From positions 1 to 9,598 of the forward strand of contig JAPUJM010000108.1 in the NCBI GenBank assembly GCA_027296205.1: a stretch of 9,598 bases of DNA, read 5' to 3'. A program made the translations under genes and the position numbers. This document shows, piece after piece, positions 6,341 to 9,598 of this stretch (positions within the stretch are counted from its first letter, which is position 1; every line of letters starts with the position of its first letter). The notes below the pieces were generated by a model. It worked only from the letters and a program-made list of their open reading frames with translations, was not told the DNA's origin and searched no databases. The stretch comes from Actinomycetota bacterium (GTDB taxonomy: Bacteria; Actinomycetota; Acidimicrobiia; Spongiisociales; ZC4RG35).

Positions 6341-7048
6341 ATGTCCGAAATGAGCGACGAAAAACTCGTCTTTGGAGTCTCCGACCGCGTCGAATTGATC
6401 GCCACGATTCTGATGGCAATGGCAGCGATCTTCACCGCATGGGCTGCGTTCCAGAGTGCCAAGTGGAGCGGTGAACAGGCAACATCGTTCAGTCGCGCCG
6501 GAGCGGCAAGGACGGAGTCGACGAGGTTCGACACCCGCGCCGGCCAGCAGGCCGGGATAGACGTGGCCATCTTCACCAGCTGGCTGGATGCCATCAATGC
6601 GGAGGTACAAGCCGGGGAAGTCGAGCGAGTGGGCTCTGCCTCCGACTACGTGCCCACACCCGGGACGCTGAGTGCCTTCTACTTCGATCGGATGCGTCCC
6701 GAGTTCAAGGTCGCCCTCGATGCCTGGCTCAAACTCGATCCGTTGCGAACTGAGGGGGCGACCGCCACACCCTTTGGAATGGACGAATACGTCCTGGAAA
6801 ACGCAGTTGAGGCAGCCAGACTCCAGGACGTCGCCGACGAACATGCCGTCGACGCCGCCGTGGCAAACCAGACCTCCGACGACTACGTGCTGACAGTGGT
6901 TGCGTTCGCCCTGGTCCTCTTCTTCGGGGGCATCAGTTCCAAATTGGGAGATGCGAGAAACAGGTACCTGACGGTTGGGGCAGCGGTGCTTCTATTCAGC
7001 GGTGCCACCGTGGTGCTCCTCAGCCTGCCCAAGATCTTGCCGTTCTAA
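6341..7048 (+). CDS. Uncharacterised membrane protein with three predicted transmembrane helices
   Basis: I do not recognise a named family. The 235-residue protein has a short acidic N-terminus and a first helix at about residues 18-38 (RVELIATILMAMAAIFTAWA). A conspicuous run 'AWAAFQSAKWSGEQATSFS' (33-51) follows, then a helical soluble region of about 130 residues rich in Ala, Glu and Asp (52-180). Two closing helices lie at about 182-199 and 208-230, with 'SSKLGDARNR' between them. An AW-x-AFQ-x3-W-x-GEQA pattern after the first helix is, from memory, a recurring feature of small actinobacterial hypothetical membrane proteins, but I cannot assign a function. There is a second possible ATG at 6350. 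It sits 29 nt after tal on the same strand and ends 7 nt from the convergent pcrA stop. An envelope location is inferred only from the helices. Confidence 0.85.
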   Translation: MSEMSDEKLVFGVSDRVELIATILMAMAAIFTAWAAFQSAKWSGEQATSFSRAGAARTESTRFDTRAGQQAGIDVAIFTSWLDAINAEVQAGEVERVGSASDYVPTPGTLSAFYFDRMRPEFKVALDAWLKLDPLRTEGATATPFGMDEYVLENAVEAARLQDVADEHAVDAAVANQTSDDYVLTVVAFALVLFFGGISSKLGDARNRYLTVGAAVLLFSGATVVLLSLPKILPF

Positions 7049-7055
7049 ACAGCTA

Positions 7056-9284
7056 TCACGCCTGCTCGAGCGGAGCCCAAGCCAAGAGCAGCCTCTTCTT
7101 TCCCTGGGTGTCGAACATGACCTCGGCTTCGGCACGGTCGCCTTCGCCGACGATCTCACGAACGGTGCCCAGCCCCCATTTTTGATGACGAACCCGGTCT
7201 CCCGGCGCGATCTGGTCGGCCGAGACCGTTGTCGTCGGACCCGTGGCGGCAGCCCGGTCAACGGGGCTGCGTCGCTGCCGTTTGCCGGCTTTGGTCATCA
7301 GTTGTTCGGGGAGTTCCTTGAGAAATCGCGACGGCGGGTTGTACGAAGAGCCACCGAACAGCATCCGGCTCCAGGCTGATGTCAGGTATAGACGATCCTG
7401 GGCTCTGGTGATTCCGACATAAGCCAGCCGCCGCTCCTCCTCCAGCTCATCCGGGTCGCCCAGTGAGCGCATGTGGGGAAAGACACCGTCTTCCATTCCT
7501 GCGATGAAGACAGCGGGGAACTCGAGGCCCTTGGCGGTATGAAGGGTCATGAGTGTGACGGCGCCCGCTCCCTCATCCCACTCGTCGATATCGGAGACCA
7601 GTGCCGTCGACTCCAGGAAGATCTCGAGCCTGCGAAGGTTGTCCAGCGTGTCGAACTCCTCATCGGCGATGATCGCTCCCTCGTTCGAGCTCTCGAACTC
7701 GGAAGCGACGCCGACCAGCTCGCGCAGGTTTTCGACGCGACCCATCGCCTCGATCGTTCCCTCTGTCTCCAGGTTGGCCAGCATCCCCGTGTCGTCGAGA
7801 ACTGCCCGGACCCCGGCTTCGACGCCACCCTCCTCCGTCTTCTCGCGCAACCCATCTACGAGGCCGACAAACTCGAGGATCAACTTCTGCGCCCTCGAGC
7901 TGAGTTGGGGGATGTCGACCGCCTGCTGCAACCCTTCGAAGAAGCTCACTTTTTGCGCTTGTGAGTAACGATCGACATGAGCCACTGTGGTGTTGCCTAT
8001 GCCTCGGCGCGGCTCGTTGATGATGCGCTTCACCGAGACCTCGTCTGCGGGATTGACCAGCGCACGCAGGTAGGCGATGGTGTCTTTGATCTCTTTGCGG
8101 TCGTAGAACTTGACCGACCCGACAACGCTGTAGGGAACACCTCGTCTGACGAAGACGTCTTCGATGACCCGGGACATCGCGTTTGTCCGGTAGAAGACTG
8201 CGAAGTCGGCGAGATCGAAGCCCTCGTCCTTCAAGCGCTCTATCTCGTCAACCAGGTACCCGGCCTCGTCATGTTCGTCCTCAGCCTCGTAACGCGTGAT
8301 CGGCAAGCCCTGGCCTCGGTCTGACCACAGGTGCTTTGGCGTCCTCCTGGTGTTATTGGAGATTATCGAATTGGCGGCTTCGAGGATCGTCTCGGTGGAC
8401 CGATAGTTTTGATCGAGAACGATCACCCGAGCATCGGGGTAGTCCTTCTCAAAGTCCCGGATGTTGCGGATGTCCGCACCTCGAAACTTGTAGATCGACT
8501 GATCGGAATCACCGACCACGCACAAGTTGCGATGAGATGCTGTCAGCTGTCTGACCAGTTCGTATTGAGCCCGGTTGGTGTCCTGGTACTCATCGACGAG
8601 GACATACCGGAACCTCTGCTGATAGTGCTCGAGCACCTCGGGAAAGGCAGCGAACAACTCCACCGTCACCATCAACAGATCATCGAAGTCCATCGCCGAC
8701 GCTGCTACGAGACGCTGCTGATACAGCCGGTAGATGTCGGCTACTTGCTCGTGAAAGAAGCCGTCCCCCTGATCGGCGAATGACTCGAAGTCGACCAACT
8801 CGCTCTTGGCCTTCGAGATGACTCCTTTCATCGCCTTCTCGGGAAACCGCTTGGAGTCGAGATCGAGGTCTTTTGTGACCATGCGGATCAGCCGCAAGGA
8901 GTCAGCGTCGTCATAGATGGAGAAGCCCGATCGATAACCGAGTCGGGTTGCCTCGCGTCGGAGAATTCGCACGCACGCCGAGTGGAAGGTGCTGACCCAC
9001 ATCGAGTTGACCACACCCCCGACCAGTGCCCCAACACGGGCTTTCATCTCGTTCGCAGCCTTGTTGGTGAAGGTGATGGCGAGGATCGACTCGGGAGGGA
9101 CACGGAGATCCCGGATCAGGTGGGCAATTCGATAGGTGAGCACCCGGGTCTTGCCCGAGCCTGCCCCCGCCACCACAAGGACGGCACCCCCGGTCGCGGC
9201 TACCGCCTCCCTCTGGGTGGGGTTCAGGTCGGCAAAAAGCGGCGACTCGGCTGGAACATCATCAACGAACCACTCGGCCTGCAT
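7056..9284 (-). CDS. pcrA: ATP-dependent 3'-5' DNA helicase PcrA/UvrD
   Basis: Full-length (742 residues) superfamily 1A helicase acting in nucleotide excision repair, plasmid and chromosome replication, and removal of recombinase or stalled RNA polymerase. Motifs appear in order: Q-motif 'NPTQREAV' (21-28), Walker A 'AGAGSGKT' (39-46), Ia 'TFTNKAANEM' (71-80), 'STFHS' (98-102), Walker B 'LVDEYQDT' (229-236), III 'GDSDQSIYKFRGA' (258-270), IV 'QNYRSTETI' (292-300), V 'TLHTAKGLEFPAV' (580-592) and VI 'EERRLAYVGITRAQDRLYL' (616-634). The C-terminus (about 694-738, 'GDRVRHQKWGLGTV...') is the small Tudor-like domain that in PcrA contacts RNA polymerase. The ATG at 9284 is the track start and lacks a Shine-Dalgarno, but has TACCAT 8 nt upstream. 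The gene is monocistronic in appearance, 47 nt after the kinase gene. Confidence 0.97.
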   Translation of the reverse strand: MQAEWFVDDVPAESPLFADLNPTQREAVAATGGAVLVVAGAGSGKTRVLTYRIAHLIRDLRVPPESILAITFTNKAANEMKARVGALVGGVVNSMWVSTFHSACVRILRREATRLGYRSGFSIYDDADSLRLIRMVTKDLDLDSKRFPEKAMKGVISKAKSELVDFESFADQGDGFFHEQVADIYRLYQQRLVAASAMDFDDLLMVTVELFAAFPEVLEHYQQRFRYVLVDEYQDTNRAQYELVRQLTASHRNLCVVGDSDQSIYKFRGADIRNIRDFEKDYPDARVIVLDQNYRSTETILEAANSIISNNTRRTPKHLWSDRGQGLPITRYEAEDEHDEAGYLVDEIERLKDEGFDLADFAVFYRTNAMSRVIEDVFVRRGVPYSVVGSVKFYDRKEIKDTIAYLRALVNPADEVSVKRIINEPRRGIGNTTVAHVDRYSQAQKVSFFEGLQQAVDIPQLSSRAQKLILEFVGLVDGLREKTEEGGVEAGVRAVLDDTGMLANLETEGTIEAMGRVENLRELVGVASEFESSNEGAIIADEEFDTLDNLRRLEIFLESTALVSDIDEWDEGAGAVTLMTLHTAKGLEFPAVFIAGMEDGVFPHMRSLGDPDELEEERRLAYVGITRAQDRLYLTSAWSRMLFGGSSYNPPSRFLKELPEQLMTKAGKRQRRSPVDRAAATGPTTTVSADQIAPGDRVRHQKWGLGTVREIVGEGDRAEAEVMFDTQGKKRLLLAWAPLEQA

Positions 9285-9292
9285 CGAAGCGG

Positions 9293-9298
9293 ATGGTA
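9293..9298 (-). promoter_or_regulatory. Likely -10 box of a leaderless pcrA promoter
   Basis: TACCAT ends 8 nt before the pcrA ATG and no Shine-Dalgarno is present. A -35 with a 17-nt spacer would fall at 9316-9321, on the edge of the 9317-9332 palindrome; its sequence is not a good consensus. Confidence 0.35.
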
Positions 9299-9316
9299 CA
9301 GACCAACACCGACTGA

Positions 9317-9332
9317 ATCACACTCGTGTGAT
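9317..9332. promoter_or_regulatory. Perfect 16-bp palindrome at the putative pcrA -35 region (candidate operator)
   Basis: ATCACACTCGTGTGAT consists of two 7-nt arms that are exact reverse complements around a 2-nt centre. It touches the last base of the histidine kinase stop codon (9334-9332) and lies 19 nt upstream of the TACCAT box of pcrA. A dimeric repressor or activator site is the natural reading. A terminator is less likely, because the loop is too tight and no T-run follows. It does not look like the actinobacterial LexA box (GAAC-N4-GTTC). The binding protein is unknown. Confidence 0.4.
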
Positions 9333-9598
9333 CAGTTCGTATGAACCGCTTCTGGCAGCTCGACCACGGATTCGCTCTCGCTCTCCGGAACACCGTGACG
9401 TTCACCCCCGCTGACGAAGACTCGGCGACGGAGTGGCAGCGAATAGCAGAACCGAGAACCGGTCGGGAAACGACGCTCGTACCAGACATCTCCGCCCATC
9501 GCCCTGGCGAGACGTCTGGCGATGGGAAGACCGAGGCCAATGCCCGAGCCCTCTCGCGCATCACCCTTGGATAGTTGCTCAAAGTTCTCGAACACCTT
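9332..9598 (-). CDS. Sensor histidine kinase, C-terminal end of the ATPase domain (partial)
   Basis: The last 88 codons of a gene that enters from the right edge. The visible part is the end of a HATPase_c (GHKL) domain: the F-box-like 'KVFENFEQ' at the window edge, then 'GSGIGLGLPIARRLARAMGG' (the G2 box), 'DVWYERR' and 'GSRFCYSLPL', the usual last beta strand. About 30 hydrophilic residues, rich in Ser and Glu, follow before the TGA. The N, D and phospho-acceptor His boxes and any sensor domain lie outside the window, so the signal and partner regulator cannot be named. The glycine-rich motif is intact, so the fragment looks functional. It ends 47 nt upstream of pcrA on the same strand. Confidence 0.88.
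   Translation of the reverse strand, partial: KVFENFEQLSKGDAREGSGIGLGLPIARRLARAMGGDVWYERRFPTGSRFCYSLPLRRRVFVSGGERHGVPESESESVVELPEAVHTN

Noticed and set aside
9317..9334. Palindrome as intrinsic terminator of the histidine kinase gene
   Set aside because: The 2-nt centre makes a poor hairpin loop and no T-run follows on the minus strand, so an operator fits better. A weak hairpin cannot be fully excluded.
9285..9340. LexA/SOS box upstream of pcrA
   Set aside because: No GAAC-N4-GTTC-type sequence is present. The palindrome found there has different arms.
1..9598. Mobile elements, CRISPR arrays, tRNA or rRNA genes, defence systems
   Set aside because: No transposase or integrase motifs, direct-repeat arrays, cloverleaf-like segments or long terminal repeats were seen. 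Almost all of the sequence is accounted for by housekeeping genes.

Overview
The window looks like a piece of the chromosome of a GC-rich actinobacterium. The grounds are frequent GTG and TTG starts, several starts without a Shine-Dalgarno sequence but with a TANNNT box just upstream, a maleylpyruvate-isomerase/DinB-fold protein, an actinobacterial-style transaldolase, and a uvrD/pcrA gene upstream of sucCD on the same strand as in Mycobacterium. An Acidimicrobiia-like lineage is possible but cannot be fixed from sequence alone. I see no mobile element, tRNA, rRNA or CRISPR array. Coding density is very high, and no gene-free stretch reaches 300 bases.

Layout. Positions 1-5000 hold six minus-strand genes, tightly packed and probably co-transcribed. 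In transcription order they are a stand-alone B12-binding mutase subunit (5000-4605), sucC (4587-3358), sucD (3361-2438), an MDMPI/DinB-like protein (2451-1789), lemA (1766-1218) and a DUF2207 membrane protein (1210 to beyond the left edge). Neighbours overlap by 4 and 14 nt or sit 7-22 nt apart. A 213-bp divergent intergenic region (5001-5213) separates them from two plus-strand genes: transaldolase (5214-6311) and an uncharacterised three-helix membrane protein (6341-7048). A full-length PcrA/UvrD helicase (9284-7056, minus) converges on the membrane protein with only 7 nt between the stop codons. At the right edge is the C-terminal end of a sensor histidine kinase (9598-9332, minus). A perfect 16-bp palindrome lies between it and pcrA.

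How the genes work together. A B12 subunit of the methylmalonyl-CoA mutase type followed by both subunits of succinyl-CoA ligase suggests a route joining methylmalonyl-CoA (propionyl-CoA) to the TCA cycle through succinyl-CoA. The mutase catalytic subunit is not in the window. Transaldolase belongs to the non-oxidative pentose phosphate pathway. LemA and DUF2207 are envelope proteins of unknown mechanism often found together. PcrA is DNA repair/replication housekeeping.

The region is mostly ordinary core genome. The points that most deserve a second look are the unusual N-terminal domain of SucD (altered CoA loop plus an insertion of about 19 residues), the B12-subunit/sucCD operon, the palindrome at the putative pcrA promoter, and the repeated promoter-box-to-start arrangement suggesting leaderless mRNAs.
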